Positions 1 to 11,389 are shown, counted from the stretch's first letter. The stretch is 64,000 bases of DNA from Bedellia somnulentella (GCA_963576735.1 OY755173.1:16276873-16340872); one strand, 5' to 3'. A program made the numbers and translations. The notes: generated by a model from the letters alone, not told the origin.

Positions 1-37
1 AAGATTTACTGCTGGAATGTTGGGTTGAGTTAAGTAA

Positions 38-138
38 CATACATACATACGTAAACTCACGACTATAAATCCCTAGAAGCGGTAGCCAGAGCTTCGGAAT
101 AAGAAATTTCTCAGCCACTTCTAGAAGTTCAATGGGAT
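38..138 (-). repeat. SINE-B fragment (3' end)
   Basis: The ATAC-type microsatellite is followed by the reverse complement of the SINE-B 3' end (ctcacgactataaatccc, then gtagccagagc). Only the tail-proximal ~100 bp is present; the 5' part is missing. Confidence 0.8.
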
Positions 139-139
139 A

Positions 140-858
140 AACATAAACATAACATAAGTTTATCCACTAAGGAGTTGGTAGTGGTACTAATACTTCTGAA
201 CATCACGTGACAGCGCCACATAATGTCCAAAGTAGGTACCCACGTTTTGCTTAGACAGTGTATCTATATCTATCGCCGTTTTGTACGAATACACTGTCAC
301 ATGGCTATATACAACTGGGCCATGTGGGTTTCCTCACTATGTTTTCCCTCACCGTTAACAACCATGATTAATTAACCACATATATGACTTAAGTGGATAA
401 CGACATGATAGTCCAGTGGGTAGAACACCCGCCCGAAAACAGAAGGGCGTGAGTTCCAATCCTGGGTCGGGCCTACAACAATTTGTCTTTTCTAAAGTCA
501 TATGTGTGGTTAATTTATCATGGTTGTTAACGGTGAGGGAAAAACATCGTGAGGAAACCCACATGGCTGAGTTAGACTCGTATGTGACAGTGTATTCGTA
601 CAAAACGGCGATAGGCCTGCCCCCTATCACGTGAGTACACTGTCTAAGCAAAACGTGGGTACCTTTCTCTGGACACTAGATGGCGCTGTCATGTGAGTTC
701 AGAAGTATTGGTACCTCTGCCAACCCTTTCGGGGATAAACGGCGTGAACGTTTATGTAAAAGACAAATTAGTGTTAGTCTGACCCGGGATTTGAACTCGC
801 GCCTGTCTGTTTACGGGCGGGTGTTCTACCCATTGGACTATCGTGTCGTCTTATTTAT
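140..858 (-). repeat. SINE-A (minus), split by a nested SINE-A
   Basis: A tRNA-headed SINE on the minus strand in two pieces. The tail half lies at 140-388 and the tRNA-like head at about 757-858. Read without the inner plus-strand copy (about 390-756), the two pieces are continuous with other family members such as 37918-38275. The head contains a B-box-like stretch (revcomp of gatttgaactc) and an A-box-like stretch next to 'ggactatcgtgtc'. Confidence 0.8.
390..756 (+). repeat. SINE-A (plus), inserted into another SINE-A
   Basis: Nearly full-length tRNA-derived SINE. The pol III A box is tagtccagtggg (409-420) and the B-box-like stretch is gagttccaatcc (451-462). The body runs through acactgtctaagcaaaacg and ends in the family 3' domain ctctgccaaccctttcgggg and ggcgtgaacgtttatgt. 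It sits inside the minus-strand SINE-A described above. The short open frames here (for example 416-634) are by-products of SINE sequence. Confidence 0.85.
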
Positions 859-1150
859 TCAATTTATTTCTTATTTTTTATATTCTATGGCAAAAAATTT
901 GTAAAATAAAGGTTCTTAGGTTTTAAACGTTACTTTATTACTACCATCAACATATTGTTTAATGACAAAATCTCTAAATAACTACTCTTTTTTTTACCCT
1001 ATTCAGAAATTAAAATTTAAAACACTTCCTTTTATACTATTAAATTACTTGTACTAATATCTAACTAAAATTTAGACTCTCATCGAAGTACATACCAAAA
1101 GCAAAATTTTAGTCCATACCATCCGCCAGATATAGAATCATATTCTGAAA
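859..1150. other. AT-rich DNA, nothing recognised
   Basis: T- and A-rich sequence with no open frame of note and no repeat that recurs elsewhere in the window. Confidence 0.5.
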
Positions 1151-2117
1151 CTAGTGGATCGTCCCAGCTTCGCACGGGTAGCGTTGTTTTTTTAAATATC
1201 TGAGGTTTCTTTCTTCAGTCACTGCTCAAGCATTGTGAAATTCAGCCCAATGTTTTCAATTTATTAAATTTACAGCACTCCCTAAACAGTGTAGTTTGGT
1301 GATTTTAAATGCGCTTTGATGAACGGTTCAGTATTTCCGTTTAATAGCAAATTTTTAAATAAAACGCTATGAAGTATTTATAACAATCTAAAAAATAAAT
1401 CATTACGTGATTTAGGATGCAACTACTCGCGCCATCTAGTATGTTATATGTAAATTAGTAAAGATTTGGTTTTGATCACGGGCGCGATGGCTTATTTTAT
1501 GTATAATTTCGGTGTTTGTCAACCGATTTCTATGATTCTTTTTTTATTGAATAGGTAATAATGTTACCTTTTTTAAATTTGGGATGAGTGAGAGGTTTAC
1601 AAACGTAAGAGTAAACAAATATAATCAGAATGATCCGAACTGCTTAGCTATCAGGAATTACACGTGTTATTGTGAGTCAACCGTAAAAGATAGACATAAA
1701 CTGCTGAGGATTTTTTTTTAGATAATTTTATGAAGAATATTTCCGTCACACATGATTTCTATGTAAGTTTAACCATCGAGGCTGCACACGCGACAGAAAC
1801 TTAAAAAATGGAGTAACTTCTCCCTTTTTCCCAAAATTACCCAAAATTCCCCTTTACTACTCTGCTGGAAAGTATACAAAAACCTGCGCAGGAGTATGAA
1901 GAATAATTGTACCAAGTTTCGTTAAAATCCGTCGAGTAGTTTTTGTTTCCATAAGGAACATACAAACCGACAGACAGACAGACAGACAGACAGACAAAAA
2001 TTTTACTGATTGCATTTTTGGCATCAGTATCGATCCCTAATCACCACCTGATGGTTATTTTGAAAATATATTTCATGTACAGAATTGACCTCTCTACAGA
2101 TTTATTATAAGTATAGA
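1151..2117 (-). mobile_element. Helitron-like non-autonomous element HLE-1, left arm of palindrome
   Basis: On the minus strand the element starts TCTATACTTATAATAAATC (complement of 2117 leftwards) and ends CTAG (complement of 1151-1154). A CCC..GGG hairpin lies about ten bases before the end, and it sits between host A and host T. These are Helitron hallmarks: 5' TC, 3' hairpin plus CTRR, AT target. It has no coding capacity and carries a (CAGA)n microsatellite at about 1971-1995. Its partner at 2334-3292 is the same sequence inverted. Confidence 0.75.
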
Positions 2118-2333
2118 TAGATAGAAGACAAACTATTTCCGATAAATATTCTCAGAGTATGCGAAAATAATAGCTGGTATCGATTTCGCTACTACTGTGT
2201 GATACCAAACGGAAATATATCAGGAAATATGTCCGAAGTTTCGACATGGCTCTATAAGTTGTATCCAAACAGTATAGTGAACTTATTGACGAGGTCTGTT
2301 CCATATAATGTTTCAGTGTATTTTGAACCGTGA
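2118..2333. other. Spacer between the two HLE-1 arms
   Basis: The 216 bp between the 5' ends of two head-to-head Helitron-like copies. It is not repeated elsewhere in the window and I see no coding potential. Confidence 0.6.
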
Positions 2334-3292
2334 TCTATACTTATAATAAATCTGTAGAGAGGTCAATTCTGTACATGAAATATATTTTCAAAATAACCAT
2401 CAGGTGGTGATTAGGGATCGATACTGATGCCAAAAATGCAATCAGTAAAATTTTTGTCTGTCTGTCTGTCTGTCGGTTTGTATGTTCCTTATGGAAACAA
2501 AAACTACTCGACGGATTTTAACGAAACTTGGTACAATTATTCTTCATACACCTGCGCAGGTTTTTGTATACTTTCCAGCTGAGTAGTAAAGGGGAATTTT
2601 GGGAAATTTTGGGAATACGGGAGAAGTTACTCAATTTTTTAAGCTTCCGTCGCGTGTGCAGCCTCAATGGTTAAACTTACATAGAAATCATGTGTGACGG
2701 AAATATTCTTCATAAAATTATCTAAAAAAAAATCCTCAGCAGTTTATGTCTATCTTTTACGGTTGACTCACAATAACCCGTGTAATTCCTGATAGCTTAG
2801 CAGTTCGGATCATTCTGATTATATTTGTTTACTCTTACGTTTGTAAACGTCTCACTCATCCCAAATTTAAAAAAGGTAACACTATTACCTATTCATTAAA
2901 AAAAGAATCATAGAAATCGGTTAACAAACACCGAAATTATACATAAAATAAGCCATCGCGCCCGTGATCAAAACCAAATCTTTACTAATTTACATATAAC
3001 ATACTAGATGGCGCCAGTAGTTGCATCCTACATCACGTAATGATTCATTTTTTAGACTGTTATAAATACTTCATAGCGTTTTATTTCAAAATTTGCTATT
3101 AAACGGAAATACTGAACCGTTCATCAAAGCGCATTTAAAATCACCAAATTACACTGTTTAGGGAGTGCTATAAATTTAATAAATTGAAAACATTGCGCTG
3201 AATTTCACAATGCTTGAGCAGTGACTGAAGAAAGAAACCTCAGATATTTAAAAAAACAACGCTACCCGTGCGAAGCTGGGACGATCCACTAG
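2334..3292 (+). mobile_element. Helitron-like non-autonomous element HLE-1, right arm of palindrome
   Basis: Starts TCTATACTTATAATAAATC after host A (2333). Ends with hairpin cccgtgcgaagctggg (3265-3280) and CTAG (3289-3292) before host T. It matches the left arm 1151-2117 in reverse over almost all of its length; the (CTGT)n run is shorter here. A lone third copy lies at 41791-42699. Confidence 0.75.
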
Positions 3293-3415
3293 TATTTAAT
3301 ATAAGTTTAAAGACTTAAATTATAAATAATTATAATCTAAATCCAAATTTCCGTATATTATTATTTTTTTCAACTATAAGTGCAATTTATTATTTCGCGC
3401 TATCTTACATACCAT

Positions 3416-3530
3416 ACATATACTCATGCCGTTAGTTCCTATTGAGGTAGTCAGAGACTATCGATCGGCACTGTGTACGATCCTGACAAATCTCTCTAGT
3501 TTCTTTACATACATGCTTTTATTCTCCAAA
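3416..3530 (-). repeat. RTE-like LINE 3' end fragment
   Basis: Reverse complement of the LINE tail: catacatatactcatgccg, then gttagttcctattgagg and gagactatcgatcggcac. It corresponds to the last ~35 codons plus tail of the element best seen at 60620-60771. Confidence 0.7.
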
Positions 3531-4051
3531 CTTTGGACGCCTACCTTTTTCTACCCAAAATGCTTTTTTATATTAAGATAGTAACTTATAGATAGTTTTA
3601 ACCCCAATCAACTAAAGAAAATATATGAAAATATAACAAAGAATAATGAGTGCAATAATATTAAAATTAATTTTATAGTTTATTTCCCATATTTGGTAGA
3701 TGTAGCAAAACTGAACTCGATCTCATACTAAATTATGATGACTGTTGACAGTTATGATGTAATCATTTCCGCTGGTTTCGGAATTATAGCCAGAAGTGAA
3801 ATTACAAATTTAGTAAGTTCTGATAATTTGCTATGTCGAGTGTTAACTCGAAACTACACTTAATGGTTATTATATTGTTATCCGTTTTGAAATTGAAAAT
3901 CAATAGCGCTTTTGAGAGTTGAGGCGTTCTTGGTGTTTAAACAGACATAGCAAAGGGAGCACAAACGAGAGCTTCTCCAGGAATGAAATGTTTTATTTAA
4001 GATATTTTATAGTACTGCAAATACTGTTCATAAAGTAAGCAGGTCTTTTTT
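3531..4051. other. AT-rich DNA, nothing recognised
   Basis: No open frame, RNA or repeat family could be identified by eye. Confidence 0.5.
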
Positions 4052-4787
4052 AGGGTTCCGTAGCCAAATGGCAAAAACGGGACCCTTATAGATTCGTCAT
4101 GTCTGTCTGTCTGTCCGTCCGTCCGTATGTCACAGCCAGTTTATTCCGAAACTATAAGAACTACATTATTGAAAATTGGTGCGTAGATGTATTCTGTAAA
4201 CCGCATTAAGATTTTAAAATAAAAACTGAAAAAAAAAACCAAAATTTTTAGGGTTCCCCATACATAGATTTGAAACTCAAATTTTTTTTTTCATCAAACC
4301 TATACGTGTGGGGTATTTATCAAAAGGTATTTAAAAATGATGTTGAGGTTTCTTATATCATTTTTTTCAAAACTGAATAGTTTGCGCGAGAGACTTTTCC
4401 AAAGTGGTAAAATGTGTGTCCCCCCTCCGTAACTTCTAAAATATGGGCATGATAAAACTGAAAAAGATATATGATGTGTATTACTATACAAACTACTAAA
4501 GAAAATTGTTTTGAATGAGATCCAGCCAGTAGTTCTATTTTTAAACGTCATAAATCAAATTACTTACCTAATTTATTAATTTCACTGAAATATATAACAA
4601 TAATTTTACTATCACAGGCCTTACGCATAAAACGTGAACCATTGTTTTCTTATAGTAAATCAGTGATAAGTAAATAACATTTTAAACTAAACATTTTAAA
4701 CTTGTATATTACTATGTTACCTACCTGCTGCTAGTGCTGCTACGGAACCCTTCATTAGCGAGTCCATCTCGCTCTTGGCCGCTTTTG
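4052..4787. mobile_element. MITE-like repeat with AGGGTTCCGTAGC ends
   Basis: Begins agggttccgtagc (4052-4064), and near the right end carries its reverse complement gctacggaaccct (4739-4751), giving 13-bp inverted repeats about 690 bp apart. The right-hand sequence continues gcgagtccatctcgctcttg, itself a small inverted repeat. A (CTGT)n/(CCGT)n tract lies at about 4100-4127. Non-coding; the 83-residue open frame at 4300-4551 looks accidental. I recall similar sequences as common lepidopteran repeats but cannot name the family. Confidence 0.55.
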
Positions 4788-6455
4788 TTTGCTCTTTTGT
4801 TTCTAACAATATCTATCGAATAAGGCGTCAGTTAAAGTTAGTTAAAATATACAAGGAAACGTAGTATTTGGCACACTTATGTTCTATAAACTAAGTAGCA
4901 AAATTTTAATCTAAATAGATTAAGTTTTGGGTTTCGTTAGTAATCTAAATGCAAGAATAGTTTTTTGTATTCATTTTCAACATATCTTTAATGTTCAGTT
5001 GTGCTACATTATTCATTTCCTCTAATGCAATATATGAAAATTGAATTAGTTTTTTGTCATTAATCAATTATTTGATCCATAATCATAAGATGTCGAAAGG
5101 ATGCAAAAAGTATTTTTAGTAGAACATGCTTTTTGCTTGAAATGTAACGAAATGTTTACTAAATTGCAAATGACACAACATTTTTCAGAAGGCTTTCAGA
5201 ATGCAGCCACTTCACACCACCCGAGATAAAACATCCTCTCAACATTCGTGTTTTCCTGCCAAATTTAGTTTAGCTCGGAAGATAAGAGCGCTGAAATAGC
5301 GAATATTTTTGTTTTGAAACTTCTTTTAAAATACATTATATACTAGCGTCGGTTTTGCTATCGTTCAGTTTATTTTAAAAACTTGTTTTTGTGATAATAT
5401 TGATAGATTTAATCCTTATGTCCTCGAAAGTAGGTGGCTGTGAATTCTTGTCTTTCAAACATTACCTATTTGGTGGTTTTTGTCCAAATTTAAAAGCTCC
5501 GAAAATTTATTATATTGAAAAGTTTTAAGTTGACTTCATCTAAAATACTATTTTATAAGCGGAACTTTTTTTAATTTTTTTTTAATGTTTAGTTTAAAAG
5601 TGTAAGGAATTTATTATTCTGAACCTCGGCCTGCCCTTCTTAGCATTATAGCCGTGAGTGTATATATGTATGTATTTAATGTTTAGTCATTGTAGATAAA
5701 ATATTTAGTTAAAAACATTAACTTAATTCATTTGATTCATTAATCCCCTCATACTATCCCAAGTTTGCTTTCAATAGTGCCCTAACATCTTGCAAATAGA
5801 AAAAACGCTACACAAAACAAAATATATAAGTTTAATATCGTGGAAGCTAACGTAGAACATCACATCTCTTTAATATTAATAAATTAAGCCGTTACGAAGA
5901 TATTATTATAGTGTAAAGGAGAAATGTAGTTGGATTAACTATAACTTTATCCTCGCCCGACCTCGTTACCGCGGTAATACGTAGCATACATGTAGGGTGG
6001 CCACACTTTATGTTTTTGAAATAACTTACATTTTGGCGCGATATCGATGTGGCTCTTTTGTTTAAATACGTTAAACGAAAGCGTTTTGGCGAAGCGTATC
6101 AGTTTATATTGAGTCGCTTTTTGTGATCAGGTGCTTATTTTTTTATTTGCATTAGCTTGAGTAGTGCACCCAGGTAATATGGGGTTTGCAAACGTAATCT
6201 GAGGCAGTAAATACTCTTGGTCAGATTTATTATAATGAGGAATATAAATAAAACATGTCACAAATGATATACTACGCATAATGTCAACTTATGGAAACAG
6301 ACAAATGGCACACATATTCAATTAAACCCTAGAAAACTAAATTTTTGGTTTTTGGTATGGAAAACGAGCCAGTGTATCTATATTAAAACTTTCGTCACGG
6401 GGTACTGTAGACTCGATCTTACTTCGACGAGTATTTTGCTAAATTTTAATGGTAG
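4788..6455. other. AT-rich DNA with one short SINE-B tail
   Basis: Apart from the SINE-B 3' stub at about 5640-5675 (cattatagccgtgagtg followed by tatatatgtatgta), no gene, RNA or recurring repeat is visible. Confidence 0.5.
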
Positions 6456-6562
6456 TCGGTAGCCAGCCACACGTTAGGATACCCCTTTTTGTTTGATAAG
6501 CCCCCTAACCCCGCGCGCGGTAATAGCAACCATGGGGTATCCTAAACTGTGGCCGTCTACCT
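6456..6562. repeat. Short inverted-repeat element (~107 bp)
   Basis: gccacacgttaggatacccc (6466-6485) is matched by the reverse complement of ggggtatcctaaactgtggc (6534-6553), 18 of 20 bases. Weaker pairing continues outward (ggtagccag against gtctacc). The loop contains a (CG)-rich core gcgcgcgg. It could be a tiny MITE or a stem-loop; no flanking duplication is clear. Confidence 0.5.
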
Positions 6563-7118
6563 AGACAGGTTCTGTTGACTGAAGAAAAGAGATTATTAAT
6601 AGATAAAAACAATTAACGAAGCAGAAGTACCTACCTACATTTTGTACCTACATTTGTATTATGAGTGATATTTCACCCGAGCGCAGCCGGGTTTTCATTT
6701 AGTATTTAATAATACTAGCGGTCTTTATTTATAAAAAAACGACTATGATTTTCTTAATTATTTGAGTAATACTGTATACAAATCATATTTAAAGTAAACT
6801 TTATTGATTTATTCTCAATTTTAAAAACAGACAAACAGAATTAGCGGTTACCGAACCCGAAACACCTGAGCTCCAAGCATCATCATCAGGTCATCTTAAA
6901 TTAAATTATTTGTAAATGTAGTCGATGTTGAGATAGTTTAACTATTCAATACGGCATGTATTTATTGTTATCGGAATACGATTTTTAAAAATAGGTAGTC
7001 ACAGCCTTTCTCATTTAAATATTTAGCTAAAACTTCGGAAAATAGCCAAAATCGTTGTGGAAGTTGAAATATTTAAACAACATGAGATACCAAACAAACG
7101 ACAAACTATTATTTTAAC
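6563..7118. other. AT-rich DNA; possible Helitron-like 3' end
   Basis: Mostly featureless. At about 6676-6703 there is cccgagcgcagccggg followed by ttttcatttagt, a GC hairpin near a CTAGT-like end that resembles a decayed Helitron 3' terminus. No matching 5' end was found. Confidence 0.3.
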
Positions 7119-7135
7119 AGGTATCAGATATAATA

Positions 7136-8415
7136 GGTCTTTACCTATGAAATTGCCTCTCTGCAGTACTGGCCATTTCAAATCAAAATAATTTTTGTTT
7201 GACTAAGAATTCTAATTTCAAATTAATTTTATTTTAAAAACATTGAATTCTTTTTCCAAAAGTAGTCATTTGTTTATTGATTAGTGTTACGTTTTCATCG
7301 CATTTCAATCTTTTTCATCATCATGGATACGTTAAAAATTCGATTAATTATGGAATATGAGTACCGTCGTGGCAGCAACGCGGCACAAGCGGCACGCAAC
7401 ATCAATGACGTTTACGGAGCTAACACTACAAACCTACGCACCGCCTGTTATTGGTTTGCTCCCTTCCGTTCTGGAAATTTCGACCTGAAAAATGAACCTC
7501 GTGGTCGTCCGAAGACTTTGGTCGACAATGACGAATTGAAGGCGATTGTGGAAGCTGATGATACACAATCTACGGCGGAATTAGCAGCAGCTTTCGACGT
7601 TAGCGTTAAAACAATATTGGTCCATTTGCGTCAAATTGGCAAGGTAAAAAAGCTTGACAAATGGGTGCCCCACGAACTCAATGATCGCCAGCGCGAAGTA
7701 CGCGTCGAGACATGCCTTGCACTGCTCAACAGACACACAAATGAAGGAATTTTGAACCGCATTGTTACCTGCGACGAAAAATGGATTCTGTTTGACAACC
7801 GCAAGCGCTCAGCACGTTGGTTGGATCCTGGTTCAGCACCTAAACAGTGCCCTAAACGAAAACTTACCCCTAGAAAAGTGATGGTAACTGTTTGGTGGTC
7901 TAGCGCCGGTGTGATTCATCACAGCTTCTTACCAAACGGGGTGAGCATTACTGCAGATGTGTACTGTAAAGAACTGAACACAATAATGGAGAAGCTGGCA
8001 CATCTCCAACCAGCATTGGTCAATCGCTCGTCTCCGCTGCTCCTGCACGACAACGCGTGACCTCATACTGCACAGCAGACGGTCTCCAAGTTGCAAGAAC
8101 TGGGGTTGGAAGCTCTCCATCATCCACCGTACTCACCAGACCTTGCGCCTACAGACTTCTACTTTTTTCCAGAATTTGGATAACTTATTGGCGGGAAAAA
8201 AATTTAATACCCGAGAGGCAGTACAAAATGCCTTTGAAGAATTTGTTGCCCCCGTCCAGCTGATTTCTTCAAGAAAGGCATCAATAAACGGCCACTGCGT
8301 TGGCAAAGATGCATTGATTGCATGGGTGATTACTTCGATTAATACAATTAAAAAATACAAGAAAAAAAATCGTTTAAATTTTTAATACAAAAGGGCAATT
8401 TCGTAGGTAAAGACC
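7136..8415 (+). mobile_element. mariner transposon, 1280 bp, decayed
   Basis: Bounded by TA on both sides (7134-7135 and 8416-8417). The terminal inverted repeats are GGTCTTTACCTATGAAATTG at the left and CAATTTCGTAGGTAAAGACC at the right, about 20 bp with one mismatch. Length and TA target fit the mariner group of the Tc1/mariner superfamily. It carries a single transposase reading frame, now broken. Confidence 0.95.
7323..8342 (+). pseudogene. mariner transposase, D34D type, inactivated
   Basis: This encodes a mariner transposase that would cut and rejoin the element at TA sites. The likely start is the ATG at 7323 (MDTLKIRLIMEYEYRRG), since the in-frame ATG at 7284 lies in the leader. An N-terminal helix-turn-helix region is followed by the catalytic triad: D in TCDEKW (7773-7775), D in LLHDNA (8049-8051) and D in LAPTDF (8154-8156). 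The second and third D are separated by 34 residues. It is broken by a stop at 8058-8060, where the arginine expected after HDNA is TGA (consistent with CGA to TGA). An extra T in the run near 8161-8167 shifts the frame. A further frame change near 8255 must be crossed to reach the usual C-terminal end at TAA 8340-8342. Confidence 0.92.
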
Positions 8416-8417
8416 TA

Positions 8418-8528
8418 ATATTATTTTCTAAGAATTTCACGATTGCACATTATAATTAAAACAAATATTGATTTTCGGATTAACACGCGATTAAAATATC
8501 CGAAAATCGAATCCGAATCCGAATTATA
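8418..8528 (-). mobile_element. Penelope-like remnant: two inverted 3' tips
   Basis: 8418-8482 matches the 3' end of the Penelope-like element in minus orientation (ttctaagaatttcacgattg, cf. 43213-43231). It is followed at once by the same tip inverted (aacacgcgattaaaatatcc, cf. 44477-44496). The whole coding part is missing. It is flanked, together with the mariner, by the AGGTATCAGATA duplication. Confidence 0.7.
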
Positions 8529-8540
8529 AGGTATCAGATA

Positions 8541-9869
8541 CTTTATTTTTTCTCTATTCATGGCACAATGATGTAATATGTCTAGTGTTGTCTTTTGAAA
8601 TAATAAACTGACGACCCATTTATTAAATAGGCAGCAGCAATAAACCAACCCGAAACAAATGCCAATTACATAAAAAAATAATTTTTTTGACTATGAATAA
8701 CATTCCTCTCGCAAGTTCATATCTCAAATAATATATAGAGGAAAGCAGCAGAAATAAGTCAATCCACTAGTTAACTGTTTGCAATGTAAAACTTTTTACG
8801 TAAAGCATACAGCTTTGAATCATAAATTGGGTATAAACCTCTATTTAATTTCTGAAATTATTTATTTGTTTGGTTTATTATAAGAGGGAACTTTTATGGA
8901 GATCAACTTGACTAGATTTCTCAGGAAATACGTTTTGCTATTAACTAACATGTTTTCTTTTCTGTATTGTTGTATTATATTTTGTAATGGTTGCAATTGA
9001 CCTCATCTTTATCTCGTTAATTTGTGCATAAAATGGCGTAAACGTCTTTCTTCCCCTTTTAATTATACAAAATCAGCTGACAGTAGGTAGTAGTATTGAT
9101 GTTAGTACAAAGCGGGGCGACAGGTTTGTCCGCTGAAACGAAAATACACTATCTAGACCGATAGTGGGAATTCCGAACCTGGTGACATAATTTGCAATTA
9201 TTTTGAGTATGCTACGGAGATCAATAAGATCTATTGCCTAACTTTTGATGTTATACTACATACCTAATTTGGTAAGCAAAAAATGTAAAACCGTCATATA
9301 AAAGAATTCTAACAGTCTAAAATACAATGGACATAATAAAGAATCTCAGGTATTGTTCAAGTGGCAACCCTACCGTGGCGGCACTAGAAAGTCTCGCTAC
9401 AGAATGCTGGCCACGTACTCGTTTGCTTGCTTTGCGTCACTAGGGTTGGCTCCAGACACACGTTTGCCTGGATAGAGCCACCAGACGCTCTTTGTTCGAT
9501 TTTAAAACGCTTTCGTCTAATAACGGAGCTTGAGTCTCGCTTTTTCAACAGGATGAATGAATACTGCAAACGTTTTTTTTTTCTTAATCTGTTTTCTTCA
9601 TCCCTAGAGGCTTTATTAGCACGATAATACACTTTTTATTACAATGCATATGCGAAGATGAGTTGTACTACCGTTATAAGTTTAATGCTTTAAAAGTCAA
9701 AAGAAGAAGACGGGCTGATACATCACGAAAAATATTTTTATGGAATATGATTTGATTTATATAATTATCATTTACATAAAAAAAATCTTTCTTTTAGTTT
9801 CTATTTCAAAATAAGAAACCAGTGCGCGCATATCCAAACAATGTATTTTTCCAATAAATAATGGATAAA
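8541..9869. other. AT-rich DNA, no supported gene
   Basis: Opposite-strand open frames of 66 and 82 residues overlap at 9384-9632 in a somewhat GC-richer patch (about 9360-9600). They show no recognisable domain and I do not call them. Confidence 0.45.
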
Positions 9870-10076
9870 TATAGGAAAGATAAATTTCGAGACTAGCGGG
9901 GATCGAACCCGCGACCTCCGGGTATACGCCCCCATCGCTCTGCCAATTGAGCTATAATGTCAAGTGGCTACTAGTACGAAATTATTCATTCCTTTGTTTC
10001 TTTCACACGTTTTAAACTCTCCTTTACTTATATGTAATAATACCTACATGAGGTTTTCATGAACAAAAATATTCTA
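9870..10076 (-). mobile_element. Family D element with tRNA-like core
   Basis: Read on the minus strand: the lead-in tttttgttcatgaaaacctc (10074 downwards) is shared with copies at 18851, 29177 and 30490. Then comes a spacer, then the tRNA-like core (9888-9963), then aaatttatctttcctatatt. The flanking inverted arms are much decayed compared with 18887-19032. Confidence 0.65.
9888..9963 (-). tRNA. tRNA-like sequence, probably not a functional tRNA
   Basis: The A box TAGCTCAATTGG and B box GGTTCGATCCC are intact on the minus strand. The D stem GCTC/GAGC and a 5-bp T stem can be drawn, and the acceptor pairs at five of seven positions plus one G-T. The anticodon arm is poor (an 8-base loop ggcgtata on a short stem), so no anticodon can be assigned. 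Confidence 0.6.
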
Positions 10077-10400
10077 AATGTATTTTTTTCTGTTTATAGT
10101 TATTTATGATAGAAAAAGATTTTGAGTTATGAATAGAAAACATAAGTTTCCTTGGCAAATTCTTGTATCATTTCAGTAAATATATTCACAAGATTTGAAT
10201 ATTGCAAACTCAAATAAGCTTGAAGGCGTGTAATCGTGCCCTTGGCACCGTTTTAACACATGAAACTACTTTGGCTAGAATTTATCAGAGATTTGAAATT
10301 TCACGTGTTGAATTATACCTTAGTGCAATGAGGTTTTCTATTTCTTGGTTTCTGATGACGTTTGTTGAACAATTTTTTACCGCACGCATTGTATAAAAGA
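10077..10400. other. Featureless AT-rich DNA
   Basis: A 64-residue open frame at 10202-10396 has no recognisable motif. Part of this stretch could belong to the LINE whose tail follows. Confidence 0.4.
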
Positions 10401-10547
10401 AAGAAAGAGATAACTGAAAAATATAAAGGCATAACTATAAAATAAGACTGCCAATTGTACCTCACTGTAAACTGTTTGATCATATTATTATTTTTGTAAA
10501 TTTGTGTTTGATGTACAATAAAGAGTTATTCTATTCTATTCTAAAAT
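10401..10547 (+). mobile_element. LINE 3' UTR with (TTCTA)n tail
   Basis: The sequence ends gtacaataaagagttattct followed by repeats of attct, a poly(A)-signal-like aataaa then a pentanucleotide tail. This is the form of a 5'-truncated non-LTR retrotransposon 3' end. No coding sequence remains, so the clade is unknown. Confidence 0.6.
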
Positions 10548-10608
10548 TTAAAAGCAAAGGCAAATTAAAGTAAAAACACAAAAATAAAAAACAAAACAAA
10601 TAACTTAA

Positions 10609-10992
10609 TAGGCTATTTGGCTGTAATAAAAATATACATTTCTTTTATTTCCTTAGTCTTAATATTTCATTTTTGGAGCAATATGTAATAATGTGAGATA
10701 AAAATATTGCATTATTTCACTGAAATCCGTCTTCTAAAATAAGTATTTTTGATACAACTGTCACGTGACTAAAAACGAACGTGATTGGCTATTTCTATAA
10801 TGACGTAGATTGCACATAAACAGACTGTGTATCGCTTCGCTCATTGGTGTTTAATGCGGAATTGACGTCATTTGTGCCACAGCCGCCATATTACTTAAAG
10901 TCGCGTTTTCGCGGCATATTTGAATATTGCATAAAATGAAGACTGAAATATATTTTTTAGGGCTCCTTGTAAACAAATGAACACCGTAACGT
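10609..10992 (+). mobile_element. MITE-F, right end missing
   Basis: Begins TAGGCTATTTGGCT and matches the complete copy at 59380-59822 until about 10992 (gggctccttgtaaac), where similarity stops before the right terminal repeat. It contains TGACGTCA (10863-10870) and a relatively GC-rich stretch cagccgccat to ttttcgcggc. Confidence 0.75.
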
Positions 10993-11389
10993 ATATTCTT
11001 ACATGGTAAAAACAATAATACCAAAATATATAAAAGAACCCTGAATATATCTTTGCACAACTATATATATACAAAAACTTATACAACTTAGAGGGATTTT
11101 GTCCCTCGGAGGGGTCTCGCCCCTAGTGGCCTCTAACCTCCCCTGTAGCCACTCCATACTATGGTTTTACATGAATCTTATTCAATGCTGTTCGGAAATG
11201 ATCAACGCCTCCGGTTTTGGTACGAGTAAATAAAAACATACAAGATCGGACAATGTCCGTTAATTATAAGTATCTATGTATCTCAATTACTGCTGTTCAG
11301 AAATAGCCTTAGGAAATGATTACTGAAAATAATTCGTACTTTTTTGTCGTAAAACTCACTGAGTGATAGGAACGGTCTCATATAGTCTA
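10993..11389. other. Unassigned DNA
   Basis: Contains tgtccctcggaggggtctcg and further GC-rich words at about 11100-11150 that do not recur in the window. No gene is recognised. Confidence 0.4.

Larger units (their letters stand above)
7119..8540. mobile_element. Composite insertion: Penelope-like tips plus mariner inside a 12-bp target duplication
   Basis: AGGTATCAGATA occurs at 7119-7130 and again at 8529-8540 and encloses everything between. After the mariner (7136-8415) and its TA target are removed, what remains is a short Penelope-like remnant of two inverted 3' tips (8418-8525). The order of events is therefore Penelope insertion first, mariner second. Confidence 0.6.

Noticed and set aside
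355..651. 98- and 72-residue open frames on opposite strands
   Set aside because: They lie inside SINE-A sequence and follow its inverted arrangement; no protein motif.
1971..1995. (CAGA)n array, briefly considered as a CRISPR-like repeat
   Set aside because: It is a simple tetranucleotide microsatellite inside a Helitron-like element, in a eukaryotic genome.
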